From Deltaproteobacteria bacterium HGW-Deltaproteobacteria-19 (GTDB lineage: Bacteria > Desulfobacterota > Syntrophia > Syntrophales > PHBD01), in contig PHBD01000021.1 in assembly GCA_002841865.1 (NCBI GenBank), positions 1 through 64,000 on the forward strand: a stretch of DNA of 64,000 bases. The letters run 5' to 3'. The translations under genes and the position numbers were made by a program. Positions 8,167 to 17,558 of this stretch are shown here, piece by piece. The notes beneath the pieces were generated by a model. That model was not told where the DNA came from, did no database searches, and was given only the letters and a program-made list of their open reading frames with translations. Position 1 is the first letter of the stretch. Every line of letters starts with the position of its first letter.

Positions 8167-9369
8167 ATGAAACGGATTTCTTGTCGCACCCTGTGGGCTG
8201 TCCTGGCGGCAGTTTTCCTCATTGCCGCCGGTCCGGTCCAGGCGAAGACGATCAAGGTCGGCGCCGCCATCAACATGACGGGCCCCGCCTCCACCTGGGG
8301 CCAGTACCACGCCAAGGGCATGCAGGACTACCTGGCCTACGTCAACGACGTCAAGGGAGGCGTCGCGGGCAACAGGATCCAGGTCATCCTGGCCGACACG
8401 GCCTACAAGGTTCCCGAGGCGGTGGCGGCAGTCAAGAAGTTCGCCATCCAGGACCAGGTGGACATGATCGCCACCTGGGGGGCCGGCGAGGGGCTGGCGG
8501 CCAAACCCATCGTCCAGCAGTACAAAATCCCCACCATCAATTTTTCCACCAGCTGGGAGATCCTGGAGAAACCGGTGGACTACATGTACCTCCCCTTCGG
8601 CAGCTACCGCATGGACTGCCAGGCCGTCCTCGAGTACATCAAGGCGATCCACACGGGCAAGGACGCGCCGAAAGTCGGGCTCCTGACCTTCAACAACGCC
8701 TACGGTCGATCCATCCACAAGCCGACCCGGGAATACGCCGCCCGTCTGGGGGTGAAAATCGTCGCCATTGAAGAATTCCCGCCCAAGACCGTGGACCTGA
8801 CCACGGAGCTGCTCCGGCTCCAGAAGAGCGGCGCCGAGTACGTCTTCATGCAGATGCTCCCGTCAGCCATCATCACGACCCTCCGGAGCGCCGACCGGCT
8901 CCGTTACGCCCCCCGTTTCTTCGGTACCTGGACCTCGACGGATCCCGATTTCTTCCGTCAGGGCAAGGGTCTCATCCGGGACCGCCTCGCCATGCAGTTC
9001 CCGGGAGGCCTCCCGTCGGACAACATAGCGGGGATGAACGTCATGAAAGAGCTCTGGAAACGCTACCGGACCGTGACCCGTTTCGACGCGGCCTACTGGG
9101 AAGGCGTCGCCGTGGGCATGATCATGGAGCGGTCCTTCGTCCGAGCCCAGCAGAAATTCAAACAGATCAACCGCAGCACGATCAACCAGGCTATGGAATC
9201 CTTCAAGAACGAGGATTTCGGCGGCCTGCTCCCGCCGGTTACCTACACGAAGAAGGATCACGGCGCCTCGTTCAGGGCACGCATCGTCCAAGTCCGGGAA
9301 GACGGCACCTACGTTCCGTTGACCAATTTCTATACACCGGGAAAGGAAAAGATCCGGCTCGTGAAATAG
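8167..9369 (+). CDS. ABC transporter substrate-binding protein, LivK/branched-chain type
   Basis: The 400-residue precursor has a signal peptide (MKRISCRTLWAVLAAVFLIAAGPVQA, cleaved after about residue 26 at VQA-KT; only fragments needed to see it: basic start, Leu/Ala core, AxA site). The mature protein opens with IKVGAAINMTGPASTWG, the usual start of periplasmic binding proteins of the hydrophobic amino-acid uptake (HAAT) family. It captures a ligand in the periplasm for the permeases encoded downstream. The start at 8167 follows GAAGGAGGAGATC. It is first in a six-gene operon, behind a putative Phe-codon attenuator. HAAT-family ligands include branched-chain amino acids and aromatic or aliphatic acids; the acyl ligase in the operon favours an acid, the leader favours a Phe link. 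Confidence 0.88.
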   Translation: MKRISCRTLWAVLAAVFLIAAGPVQAKTIKVGAAINMTGPASTWGQYHAKGMQDYLAYVNDVKGGVAGNRIQVILADTAYKVPEAVAAVKKFAIQDQVDMIATWGAGEGLAAKPIVQQYKIPTINFSTSWEILEKPVDYMYLPFGSYRMDCQAVLEYIKAIHTGKDAPKVGLLTFNNAYGRSIHKPTREYAARLGVKIVAIEEFPPKTVDLTTELLRLQKSGAEYVFMQMLPSAIITTLRSADRLRYAPRFFGTWTSTDPDFFRQGKGLIRDRLAMQFPGGLPSDNIAGMNVMKELWKRYRTVTRFDAAYWEGVAVGMIMERSFVRAQQKFKQINRSTINQAMESFKNEDFGGLLPPVTYTKKDHGASFRARIVQVREDGTYVPLTNFYTPGKEKIRLVK

Positions 9370-9379
9370 ATTCCAACGA

Positions 9380-9409
9380 CGCCGGTCCGGCGATTTTACC
9401 GGGCCGGCG
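9380..9409 (+). other. Intercistronic hairpin after binding-protein gene
   Basis: CGCCGGTCCGG (9380-9390) pairs with CCGGGCCGGCG (9399-9409), with one wobble, around an 8-nt loop, without a T-run. Its place between the binding-protein gene and the ATPase gene fits an mRNA-stabilising hairpin that raises binding-protein yield. Confidence 0.5.
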
Positions 9410-9473
9410 AGGATATGGGTTCCGCCCCGCCGATTCCGGACGCGGCGGCACAGAAAGACGAGGAGCAACAACC

Positions 9474-10301
9474 ATGAAGGCATTTCGGGGAGAGCCGGCT
9501 CTCTTCAAATCCCCCACGGAGCCGGACCGCCGGGCGGATCTGGACGTGGAGGGCCTGTCACTGGCCTTTGGAGGGGTCCAGGCCCTGCAGGACGTAAGCC
9601 TCACAACCAGGACCGGCGAGCTCCTGGCTGTGATCGGCCCCAACGGGGCGGGCAAGACAAGCCTCCTGAACTGCATCACCGGCTTTTACAGGCCCCAGAA
9701 GGGAACCATCCGTTTCAACGGCCAGGACATCACGCGGATGCCCGCTCACCACCTCGTGCGAGTCGGTATCGGACGGACATTTCAGAACATCGAGCTGTTT
9801 CCTGGAATGACGGTCCTGCAGAACCTTCTTCTGGCCCGGAACATTCACTGCCGGTACCGTTTGGCGGATGCATGCCTTTTCAGTCCCGCCGTCCGCCGGG
9901 AGGAAATCCGTCACCGCCGTCTCCTGGAGGAGCTGATCGATTTTCTCGAGATCCAGGCCATCCGCAAGAAAACCGTGGGGTCCCTTCCCTACGGCCTGAT
10001 GAAGCGGGTGGAACTGGGACGAGCCCTGGCCCTGGAACCGAAGCTCCTCGTTCTGGATGAACCCTTCGCCGGGATGAACCTGGAAGAGAAAGAAGACATG
10101 GTTCGATTTCTCCTGGAGCTGAACAAAGGGTGGAACCAGACCATGATCCTCGTGGAGCACGACATGTCCATCGTGATGAGCATCTCGGATCGTGTCGTGG
10201 TTCTCAATTTCGGCGAGCAGCTCGCCGAGGGCACGCCGGAGGAGATCCGGAACCACCCGGAGGTGATCCGGGCTTACCTGGGGGACGAACATGACGGCTG
10301 A
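9474..10301 (+). CDS. ABC transporter ATP-binding protein, LivG type
   Basis: The 275-residue ATPase has Walker A GPNGAGKT (55-62), a signature region LPYGLMKRVELGRAL (171-185) and Walker B LLVLDEP (191-197), followed by an H-loop in LVEHDMS. The long insert between Walker A and signature, and the end EEIRNHPEVIRAYLG, are typical of LivG. The signature lacks the classical LSGGQ, which is usual for LivG (LPYGxQR-type), here with LMKR. A 20-residue charged N-terminal extension precedes the core. It powers import at the cytoplasmic face with the LivF-like partner. Its last 11 bases overlap the ligase gene. Confidence 0.92.
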   Translation: MKAFRGEPALFKSPTEPDRRADLDVEGLSLAFGGVQALQDVSLTTRTGELLAVIGPNGAGKTSLLNCITGFYRPQKGTIRFNGQDITRMPAHHLVRVGIGRTFQNIELFPGMTVLQNLLLARNIHCRYRLADACLFSPAVRREEIRHRRLLEELIDFLEIQAIRKKTVGSLPYGLMKRVELGRALALEPKLLVLDEPFAGMNLEEKEDMVRFLLELNKGWNQTMILVEHDMSIVMSISDRVVVLNFGEQLAEGTPEEIRNHPEVIRAYLGDEHDG

Positions 10302-12336
10302 TTCCGTTTTGCTGGCCCGTGCCTCCGGAGGCTGGCTCAGCCGGTTGCTCTCCGGCACGCCTCCCGGGACATCGGCGCCTTCGCCCGAGGTCGCGGCAGG
10401 GGCGCCGACCGGACCCGGCCCGAAGGACGCGCCCAAGGACATCTCCCGCCTGACGCTCCCGCAGGTGCTCGCTCGCCAGGCGGCAATGCTGGGCGACCGC
10501 ACGGCCATCCGAGAGAAGGCCTACGGCATCTGGCAGACCCATTCCTGGAACGACTACCTGTCCGGCGTCCGGAAGACGGCCCTGGGCCTCCAATCCCTGG
10601 GGCTGCGGCGTGGCGAGTCAGTCGCCCTCATCGTCAACAACTGCCCCGAATGGCTCTTCGGAGAACTGGGTGCCCAGGTCCTCGGAGCCGCCACCCTGAA
10701 CCTCTTCACCTCCTCCGTCGCCAGTGAACTCCGCTTCTCACTGAACCGGATCGGCGCATCCTACGTCATCGTCCAGGACCAGGAGCAGGCGGACAAACTC
10801 CTGGAGCACCGGCAGGACCTCTCCCATGTCCGGAAGGTCATCTACATCGATCCGACAGGGATGCGGTTCTACCGGGAAGATCCCTGGCTGATGAGCTACC
10901 GCGAACTCCTGGATCTGGGCGAGGAGTCGAACCGGAGCGACCCGGAGCGTTTCGACCGGGAGATGGCTCAGGGAAATTCCCGGGATACGGCCCTGATGAT
11001 CCAGACCTCGGGAACCACGGGGGTCTCCAAGCTGGCCATGCTGAGCCACCGGGGCCTCACCGCCATGGGCCGGAGCTGGACCGGCCATCTTTCACTCCAA
11101 CCCGGGGAAAACTGGATCTCCATCTCTCCCCCCGCTTGGATCGTCGACCAGATGTGGGGCGTCGGCGTTGCCCTGGTAAGCGGGATGACGATGAACTTCC
11201 CGGAGACCCCGGAGACCGTGACGGAAGACTTCAGGGAGATCGGCCCCGCCGTCCTGATCACCTCGTCCCGTTTCTGGGAGGACCTTGCCTCCCGGATCCG
11301 GGTCCGCATGTCCGACGCCGGCTGGATCAACCGCCTGCTCTTCCACTGGGCAGAGGCGGCGGGTCACAGATCCGCCGAGCAGGGCCGATCCAACGGCTCC
11401 CGCTCCTGGTCCAACCGGCTGGTCCAGGGCCTTGCGAAACGGATCGTCTACGATCCGCTCCTGGACCGCATCGGCTGCTCCGGCTTCCGCTGCGTGCTCA
11501 CAGGAGGCCATCCCATCAGCCCCGACGTGATCCGCTTCTTCCGTGCCATCGGACTGAACCTGAAACAGTGCTACGGCCTGACCGAGTCGGGAGGGATCTT
11601 CCAGATCCAGCCGGATGACGAGGTGAAACCCGAGACCGTGGGCCGTCCCCTGCCGGGAACGGATGTGAAAATCGCCGAGGACTCGGAGGTCCTGGTCCGG
11701 GGGGATGCCAACTTCACAGGATATTACAAAGACTTCGCCGCCACCGAAGGGGCCTTTCAGGACGGCTGGCTCCTGACGGGAGACGCCGGCTACCTGGACG
11801 GGGACGGGCATCTTGTCATCATCGGCCGCAAGGAGGAGATCATCCGCAACAAGACCGGTGAGGCCTTCTCCCCCGACTTCATCGAGACGCGGCTGAAATT
11901 CAGCCCCTATATCAAGGAGGCGGTAATCTTCGGCGAAGGCCGTCCGTTCCTCTCGGCGTTTATCAACATCGACTTCGGCAACGTGGGAAACTGGGCGGAG
12001 GAGCGGATGATCCCCTACACGACCTACCTCGACCTCTCCCAGCGGCCGGAGGTGGAGGAGCTGATCCTTGCCGAGCTGAAGGAGGTCAACGAGCGGCTCC
12101 CGGCGTTCATGCGGATCCGCAAGTTCATCCTCCTCTACAAGCTCCTCGACGCCGACGACGACGAACTGACGCGGACGGGCAAGGTCCGGCGACGCTTCGT
12201 CTACGGACTGTACCTCCGCCTGATCGAGGCCATGTACCGAAACGAGCGGGAAGTGGACGTGAAGACCCCCATCCGCTACCGCGACGGCCGGGAAGGATGG
12301 ATCGAGACCCGGGTCCGGGTCATCCCGGTAGACTGA
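10291..12336 (+). CDS. AMP-dependent acyl-CoA ligase embedded in importer operon
   Basis: The 681-residue enzyme belongs to the ANL superfamily, long-chain (FadD15/FAA-like) branch: P-loop TSGTTG (239-244), YGLTES, the LLTGDAGYLD hinge and GRKEEIIRNKTGE. It forms an acyl-AMP and then acyl-CoA. Residues 20-50 are a Pro/Gly/Ala-rich linker before the catalytic domain. The ATG at 10291 lies inside the end of the ATPase gene, an 11-base overlap that suggests coupled translation. Because it is placed between the two halves of an importer, I infer that it activates the imported acid, trapping it as CoA thioester. Substrate chain or ring type cannot be told from sequence. Confidence 0.9.
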   Translation: MTADSVLLARASGGWLSRLLSGTPPGTSAPSPEVAAGAPTGPGPKDAPKDISRLTLPQVLARQAAMLGDRTAIREKAYGIWQTHSWNDYLSGVRKTALGLQSLGLRRGESVALIVNNCPEWLFGELGAQVLGAATLNLFTSSVASELRFSLNRIGASYVIVQDQEQADKLLEHRQDLSHVRKVIYIDPTGMRFYREDPWLMSYRELLDLGEESNRSDPERFDREMAQGNSRDTALMIQTSGTTGVSKLAMLSHRGLTAMGRSWTGHLSLQPGENWISISPPAWIVDQMWGVGVALVSGMTMNFPETPETVTEDFREIGPAVLITSSRFWEDLASRIRVRMSDAGWINRLLFHWAEAAGHRSAEQGRSNGSRSWSNRLVQGLAKRIVYDPLLDRIGCSGFRCVLTGGHPISPDVIRFFRAIGLNLKQCYGLTESGGIFQIQPDDEVKPETVGRPLPGTDVKIAEDSEVLVRGDANFTGYYKDFAATEGAFQDGWLLTGDAGYLDGDGHLVIIGRKEEIIRNKTGEAFSPDFIETRLKFSPYIKEAVIFGEGRPFLSAFINIDFGNVGNWAEERMIPYTTYLDLSQRPEVEELILAELKEVNERLPAFMRIRKFILLYKLLDADDDELTRTGKVRRRFVYGLYLRLIEAMYRNEREVDVKTPIRYRDGREGWIETRVRVIPVD

Positions 12337-12353
12337 ACCAGAAAGGGTGTGTC

Positions 12354-13232
12354 ATGGATTTCTTCCTTCATCTTCTTGTCAACGGCCTGAGCGTGGGTTT
12401 CCTTTACGGCCTGTCGGCCCTGGGCTTCGTTATGATCTTCAAGTCCTCGAGCGTTCTCAACTTCGCCCACGGGGAACTTCTGGCCATGGGGGCATTTCTG
12501 TTCCTGGCCCTGGTGACATGGGCCGAACTTCCCATTGCCCTCGCTTTCCTGCTGACGCTCGCAGGCTGTTTTTTCCTCGGCTTCGTCATCGAGCGGCTGT
12601 TCCTCCGGCCCCTCATCGGAGAGCCGCTGATCTTCGTCATCATGCTCACGGTGGGGCTGGCCTCCATGTTCAAGGGGCTCCTGCTCTTCATCTGGGGAGG
12701 AAACCTGCGCACCTACCCCGATTTTCTCCCCGAGTGGATGGGGCTCACCTGGGGCACCATCTCGGTGCCGCCTGTTTATACCGCCGTTCTGGCCGTGGGG
12801 ACGGTCTTTCTCATCCTCTTTGGCCTCTTCTTCAAATTCTCATCCCAGGGAATCTACATGCGATCCGTGGCGGACAACCAGCGGGCAGCCCTCTCGCTGG
12901 GCGTTCACGTGAAACGGGTCTTCGCCCTCTCCTGGGCCATCGCCGCGCTGGTTGCCGGGATGAGCGGCATCGTCCTGGGCGTCATCAACGGCATCAACGT
13001 CCACGACCTGTCGGCCATCGGGCTCAAGGTCTTCCCCGTGGTCATCCTGGGCGGGCTGGATTCCATCGGCGGGGCCATCCTGGGGGGCATCATCATCGGC
13101 CTCCTGGAGACCTTCACCGGCGGCTACCTCTCCCCTTCCCTCCGGGACGTGGTGCCCTACATCGCCCTCGTGGTGATCCTGATGGTGAAGCCCTACGGGC
13201 TCTTCGGACTGAAAGAAATCGAGAGGGTCTGA
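12354..13232 (+). CDS. ABC transporter permease, LivH type
   Basis: The 292-residue membrane protein has about eight hydrophobic segments and the LivH start FLHLLVNGLSVGFLYGLSALGFVMIF. The coupling-loop region RAALSLGVHVKRVFALSWAIAALVAGMSG is characteristic of branched-chain type permeases. It forms the channel with the LivM partner, whose gene starts one base after its stop. The ATG at 12354 follows AGAAAGGGTGTGTC; an in-frame extension to 12297 lies within the ligase gene. Confidence 0.92.
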   Translation: MDFFLHLLVNGLSVGFLYGLSALGFVMIFKSSSVLNFAHGELLAMGAFLFLALVTWAELPIALAFLLTLAGCFFLGFVIERLFLRPLIGEPLIFVIMLTVGLASMFKGLLLFIWGGNLRTYPDFLPEWMGLTWGTISVPPVYTAVLAVGTVFLILFGLFFKFSSQGIYMRSVADNQRAALSLGVHVKRVFALSWAIAALVAGMSGIVLGVINGINVHDLSAIGLKVFPVVILGGLDSIGGAILGGIIIGLLETFTGGYLSPSLRDVVPYIALVVILMVKPYGLFGLKEIERV

Positions 13233-13233
13233 G

Positions 13234-14310
13234 ATGACGACGAGGAAATGGAGTTTTCATCCCTGCGGGAATTATCGGGAACGGTACGACCAGGAACTTA
13301 CGGTGTTCGAGACCGACTTCGGCCGCCTCTGGGCCGTTCTCGGACTGGTTCTGCTCTTCGGGGCCGTCCCTTTCGCGTCCTCTCCCTACCTCCTGTACAT
13401 TCTCAACATAACGGGCATCGCCGCCGTCGCAGCGGTGGGCCTGAACATTCTCGTCGGCTACACGGGACAGATCTCTCTTGGCCACGGGGCCTTCGTCGGC
13501 GTCGGGGCCTACGCGGCGGCTATCCTTGCTTCTCGCTGGAACGTCCCGTTCCTGGCGGCGGTTCCGGCGGCAGGACTGATTGCGGCGGCGGTCGGTATGG
13601 TCTTCGGCATCCCCTCGGGACGGATCAAGGGACTCTACCTCACCATTGCCACCCTGGCAGGCCAGTTCATCATTGAATACGTTCTTGTTCACTGGGAATC
13701 GGTCACGCAGGGAACCATGGGGATCACCGTTCCACCGGCAGGCATCCTGGGGTGGTCCATATCCGGAGACCTGCCTTTCTTTTATGCCATTTACCTGGTC
13801 CTGGCGGTAATGATCTGGATGGCCGTGAACCTGATGCGAACCCGCTACGGCCGTGCCCTCGTGGCGATCCGCGACAATGACCGGGCCGCCGAGGGGATGG
13901 GCATTCCCATATTCCCCTACAAGCTCCTGGCCTTCGGGATCAGTTCGTTCTACGCCGGTGTCGCCGGAGCCCTGTGGGCCTACTACCTGGTCAGCGTCAC
14001 GTCGGAGCCATTCAACCTGGGCCTCTCGGTGGAGTACATTGCCATGGTGATCATCGGCGGCATGGGCAACATGGCCGGCGCCGTCTTCGGGGCGATCTTC
14101 ATCACAGGCTTGAACGAGATTCTCCGGTTCGTCACAGAGGCCTTCATGAACATGGGCATCCTGTCGGAATACGGCCTGAATCTGGCCCCCCTGCGGGAGT
14201 TCACCTTCGGCCTTGCCATCGTCCTCTTCATTCTTATCGAGCCCCGGGGACTGGCGGAGGTCTGGCGGATTGTCCGGTCGAACTTCCGCCTCTGGCCGTT
14301 CTCATACTGA
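13234..14310 (+). CDS. ABC transporter permease, LivM type
   Basis: The 358-residue membrane protein has a polar N-terminal stretch of about 35 residues and then about ten hydrophobic segments. GLNILVGYTGQISLGHGAFVG is the LivM signature, and ALVAIRDNDRAAEGMGI is the ATPase-coupling loop. It forms the translocation path with the LivH-type permease. The gene begins one base after the previous stop, so the pair is tightly coupled. No unusual features. Confidence 0.92.
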   Translation: MTTRKWSFHPCGNYRERYDQELTVFETDFGRLWAVLGLVLLFGAVPFASSPYLLYILNITGIAAVAAVGLNILVGYTGQISLGHGAFVGVGAYAAAILASRWNVPFLAAVPAAGLIAAAVGMVFGIPSGRIKGLYLTIATLAGQFIIEYVLVHWESVTQGTMGITVPPAGILGWSISGDLPFFYAIYLVLAVMIWMAVNLMRTRYGRALVAIRDNDRAAEGMGIPIFPYKLLAFGISSFYAGVAGALWAYYLVSVTSEPFNLGLSVEYIAMVIIGGMGNMAGAVFGAIFITGLNEILRFVTEAFMNMGILSEYGLNLAPLREFTFGLAIVLFILIEPRGLAEVWRIVRSNFRLWPFSY

Positions 14311-14322
14311 GGAGGAAAGACC

Positions 14323-15126
14323 ATGGACAACGAGGTTCTTCTGCAACTCAACAATATATCGGTGGTCTATTCGGATGTGATCCAGGTCCTCAAGGGTGTC
14401 TCCCTGGCGGTGGAGAAGGGGCGGATCGTCTCCCTTCTCGGAAGCAACGGGGCTGGGAAAACGTCCACCCTCAAGGCCGTCTCGGGCCTCCTCAAGCCGG
14501 AGAACGGCCGGGTTACCGAAGGTACGATTCTCTATGGCGGACAGCCCGTCCAGAACGAGTCGCCCGAGACGATCACCCGCAAGGGGATCATCCAGGTCCT
14601 GGAGGGACGGCAGCCGTTCAAGTATCTGACGGTGGAGGAAAACCTCCGGGTGGGCACAGCCACCCGGCCTGTCGGCCCGTATCGGAAGGACCTGGACATG
14701 GTCTATGCCTATTTCCCGGCCCTGCTGACGCGGCGGAAGAGCCTGGCGGGCTACTGCAGCGGCGGTGAACTGCAGATGGTCGTCATCGGCCGGGCCCTGA
14801 TGGCCCACCCGTCGCTTCTCCTCCTGGACGAGCCCTCCCTGGGCCTCGCCCCGCTTGTCGTAAAGGAGATCTTTACGATCATCCGCCGCATCAACGAGGA
14901 GCAGGGCACTACGATCCTGCTGGTGGAGCAGAATGCCCGGATGGCCCTGTCCATCGCACACTACGGCTACGTCATGGAAAACGGCAAGATCGTCATGGAG
15001 GGGCCGGCTGCGGAACTGGCGGAAAACCCGGACGTCAAGGAGTTTTACCTGGGGATGGGGGCGGAGGGGATGGTCCGCTCCTATCGGGACGTGAAATCCT
15101 ACAAGCGTCGGAAGCGCTGGCTGTAA
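14323..15126 (+). CDS. ABC transporter ATP-binding protein, LivF type
   Basis: The 267-residue ATPase shows Walker A GSNGAGKT (40-47), signature YCSGGELQM (144-152) and Walker B LLLLDEP (165-171), with the H-loop replaced in LLVEQNARMAL, as is common in LivF proteins. The C-terminus has about 25 residues after ELAENPDVKEFYLG ending in a basic tail. It pairs with the LivG-type subunit. GAGGAGGAAAGACC precedes the ATG. It is the last gene of the importer operon; no clear terminator is seen in the 80 bases before the convergent gene. Confidence 0.92.
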   Translation: MDNEVLLQLNNISVVYSDVIQVLKGVSLAVEKGRIVSLLGSNGAGKTSTLKAVSGLLKPENGRVTEGTILYGGQPVQNESPETITRKGIIQVLEGRQPFKYLTVEENLRVGTATRPVGPYRKDLDMVYAYFPALLTRRKSLAGYCSGGELQMVVIGRALMAHPSLLLLDEPSLGLAPLVVKEIFTIIRRINEEQGTTILLVEQNARMALSIAHYGYVMENGKIVMEGPAAELAENPDVKEFYLGMGAEGMVRSYRDVKSYKRRKRWL

Positions 15127-15206
15127 ACGCGGCGCAGGGACGGAAAACGGCTCACCGGACGGCATCCGCCCGATGATTCAAACAGATGAGGGTTCCTCTT
15201 CCCGTG

Positions 15207-16544
15207 TCAGGCGTTACGGGATCCGGCTGCCAGGGACAGGCGACGGCCGAGGTGGTTTCCCAGGCGTTTCCCCAGGGCGGCCAGGGTCCAGATGAGCGGC
15301 GCCCCCATGGCCTGGGGCAGAACGCCGGCGTCGCAGCAGTACAGATTCCGGATCCGGGTCTCGAGGTTGGCATCCATCACTTCGCCTACGCGGCAGGAGG
15401 CCGAGGGGTGGGCTCCGATGGGGTTCAGGGCCAGGATGCTGTCTTCCCGGGCCCCGGCTTTCCGAAGGACCCGCTTGATGAGTTCGACACCCTTATCCAG
15501 ACGCTTGCGGTCCTGCAGGGTGATGGGCTTGGAGAAGGACCCGCCCGGGTAGATCTCACCCTCCGTTTCGTCCCGAACCTTCACCATGATTCCCGTGTAA
15601 TCCCTGAACTCCCGAAGCTTCGTAAAGTGCTGGAATCCCTTGGAGGCAAGGAGCACGGCAAACTGGGACCAATTGGGGAAAACCGGCAGGATGATGAGGC
15701 CCTCGGACTCATAGAGGTCGGTGGTCCCCACCGCCATCGGATGGGCGTTGTACGTGTTCATCCCGGGTACGACGCCGCCGACGAATTGTAGCCAATCGCA
15801 GCAGAACCCTTTCCCGGCCTCCCGGATGCCCGCCCGCCGGAGCAGGTGGACATCGGACATTCCCGCCGAGAGGACCACCGCCTTCCCCCGGTACCGGAAG
15901 GTTCGCCCGAAACGCTTCCCCTCCACGCCGACGGCCGATCCGCCCTCGCAGAGGATTCTGTCCACGCGAGTACCCAGTTTGAGTTCCGCTCCGAAACGGA
16001 CAGCCTCGTCAACCCAGGCCCGCGCCGTCCACTTGGCGCCCCTGCGGCAGCCCAGCATGCAGTCGCCGCAGCCCTCAATGCATTTCTCGGCATCGATGAA
16101 TTTTTCCATCTTCCGCCAGGGAAGACCGGTGGACTGAGCGGCATCCATGAGGCGGAAATTGGCCTCGCCGATGAGCCGGTCCGGCAGTTCGGCGATGCCC
16201 AGTTCCCGGCGGACCTCCCCGGTCTCGACGGACAGGTCGATTCCAAACGCAGACAAGACCGATAGTGGCGGGGGCATGGCGCATCCGGCGGAGAGATTGG
16301 AGGCGCCACCCAGGGAATCGGCGAACGTCACGGGATGCTTCTCCCGGCTGCGGGTCAGTCCGCAGCCATCGAGGACCCGCATGACCGTCAGGGTGCTCCC
16401 CATGTGGTTCACCCGGCCGCCCCGTTCCAGCAGGAGCACCCGGCCGCCCTGCGCCGCCACGCTCCGGGCGACGGCGGCCCCGGACACGCCGGAACCGACG
16501 ACGATGACGTCATATTCCTCTTCATGCCTGTCTGCCGGTTTCAC
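15207..16544 (-). CDS. GMC-type FAD oxidoreductase with four-Cys motif
   Basis: The 445-residue flavoprotein has an N-terminal dinucleotide-binding motif (VVGSGVSGAAVA, 15-26) and a C-terminal GMC-type end with the HPSASCRVGEVMD and GVLPQAMGAP stretches around the active site. Cys155, Cys159, Cys162 and Cys166 form C-x3-C-x2-C-x3-C, followed by RRGAKWTARAWVDEA; this resembles the conserved Cys-Gly region of long-chain alcohol oxidases of the GMC family. It probably oxidises an alcohol or steroid-like hydroxyl; in an anaerobe the electrons must leave to a carrier, and the Fe-S protein gene upstream on the same strand is the obvious candidate. It is cytoplasmic or membrane-associated, with no signal peptide. 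Confidence 0.82.
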   Translation of the reverse strand: MKPADRHEEEYDVIVVGSGVSGAAVARSVAAQGGRVLLLERGGRVNHMGSTLTVMRVLDGCGLTRSREKHPVTFADSLGGASNLSAGCAMPPPLSVLSAFGIDLSVETGEVRRELGIAELPDRLIGEANFRLMDAAQSTGLPWRKMEKFIDAEKCIEGCGDCMLGCRRGAKWTARAWVDEAVRFGAELKLGTRVDRILCEGGSAVGVEGKRFGRTFRYRGKAVVLSAGMSDVHLLRRAGIREAGKGFCCDWLQFVGGVVPGMNTYNAHPMAVGTTDLYESEGLIILPVFPNWSQFAVLLASKGFQHFTKLREFRDYTGIMVKVRDETEGEIYPGGSFSKPITLQDRKRLDKGVELIKRVLRKAGAREDSILALNPIGAHPSASCRVGEVMDANLETRIRNLYCCDAGVLPQAMGAPLIWTLAALGKRLGNHLGRRLSLAAGSRNA

Positions 16545-16651
16545 GATTCAATTCTCCCGGCGATGTGCTTTCCCCTGATCATACCTGCGCTGTCTCAACC
16601 CCATCCGCCGTTTACCGTCTGCGCGCTTGACCCGTCTCCCGAAACAACAAC

Positions 16652-17551
16652 TCATGTCTTCATCGTTTCCCGGACCCAGTCCATGTCCAGGGGCAGGGGT
16701 TTTCCCGGATCCCGGTAGAGTGAAAGAGATCCTTCCGGGCAGTGCTCCACGCAGAGTTCGCAGCCCATGCAGGCCTCCTTGTCGTATGACCGGACACCGT
16801 CCAGAAGGGTCATCGCCCCGAACGGGCAGATGCCCGCACAGGTCCCGCAGTCCCGACAGATTTCATGGTTTACCCGAACCGAATAGCCGGAGCCGGCGCT
16901 CTGGGAGAGGGAACCCTCGAATTTTCGGACCCTGCGGGAAGCCTCCAGGCTCACGCAGCATTCGGGGCAGCAGTTGCAGATCACGCCGGTCGTGCCCCCG
17001 GTGGCAACCTTGAAGAACGCCTGGGTAATATGCCCCCTCTTCCGGAAGTCCCGGACCAGGGCCAGGGCTTCTTCCTGCGTGACTCGCCGCGGGTGGTACC
17101 TCCCGCAGTGGTCCAGCCAGAATTCGGCGATGTCCCGGCCGACGGCGATGCAGCAATTGACAGGCCTGCAGGCCTCTCTGCCTCCCTTCGCCGCCCGGCA
17201 GGGGCAATCCATTACGGCGATGAAATCGGGCTCCCGGAAGAGAATTTCCGTGGCCTGTGCATAAGGAATGATCTGCCGGTTGCCCGGACCTGCAAGCCTG
17301 ACATCCTCCCGGAGGGTCATAATCTTGACCGCGTCCGAAGAGGACAGGACTTTTGCATGGTAACGATCGAAGGCGGCCCGGAAGAGCATCGCCGACGGCC
17401 GGAACCACCTCGGAGCGGCAGCCGCCAGTCGGGTCATCGCCAGGCTCAGACGCACGTACGGGTGATACGCGGCAAAATATAGGTAGTTGTGCAATGCGCG
17501 ATCGATTCGCCAGCCGTGCTTCCGGATCATCGTCCGGGTGGACGCCTTCAT
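16652..17551 (-). CDS. Ferredoxin-type 4Fe-4S protein with extra Cys clusters
   Basis: The 299-residue protein ends with a two-cluster ferredoxin domain: CRDCGTCAGICP and CMGCELCVEHCP (about 232-275). The centre holds further Cys clusters, MDCPCRAAKGG with ACRPVNCC, and CNCCPECC, which are conserved in a family of Fe-S proteins of unknown function in anaerobes. The first 60 residues are basic and partly hydrophobic, suggesting membrane association. It begins at 17551, 107 bases upstream of the GMC oxidoreductase gene, so the two are probably co-transcribed and exchange electrons. No role is known. Confidence 0.8.
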   Translation of the reverse strand: MKASTRTMIRKHGWRIDRALHNYLYFAAYHPYVRLSLAMTRLAAAAPRWFRPSAMLFRAAFDRYHAKVLSSSDAVKIMTLREDVRLAGPGNRQIIPYAQATEILFREPDFIAVMDCPCRAAKGGREACRPVNCCIAVGRDIAEFWLDHCGRYHPRRVTQEEALALVRDFRKRGHITQAFFKVATGGTTGVICNCCPECCVSLEASRRVRKFEGSLSQSAGSGYSVRVNHEICRDCGTCAGICPFGAMTLLDGVRSYDKEACMGCELCVEHCPEGSLSLYRDPGKPLPLDMDWVRETMKT

Positions 17552-17558
17552 TCAGAAC

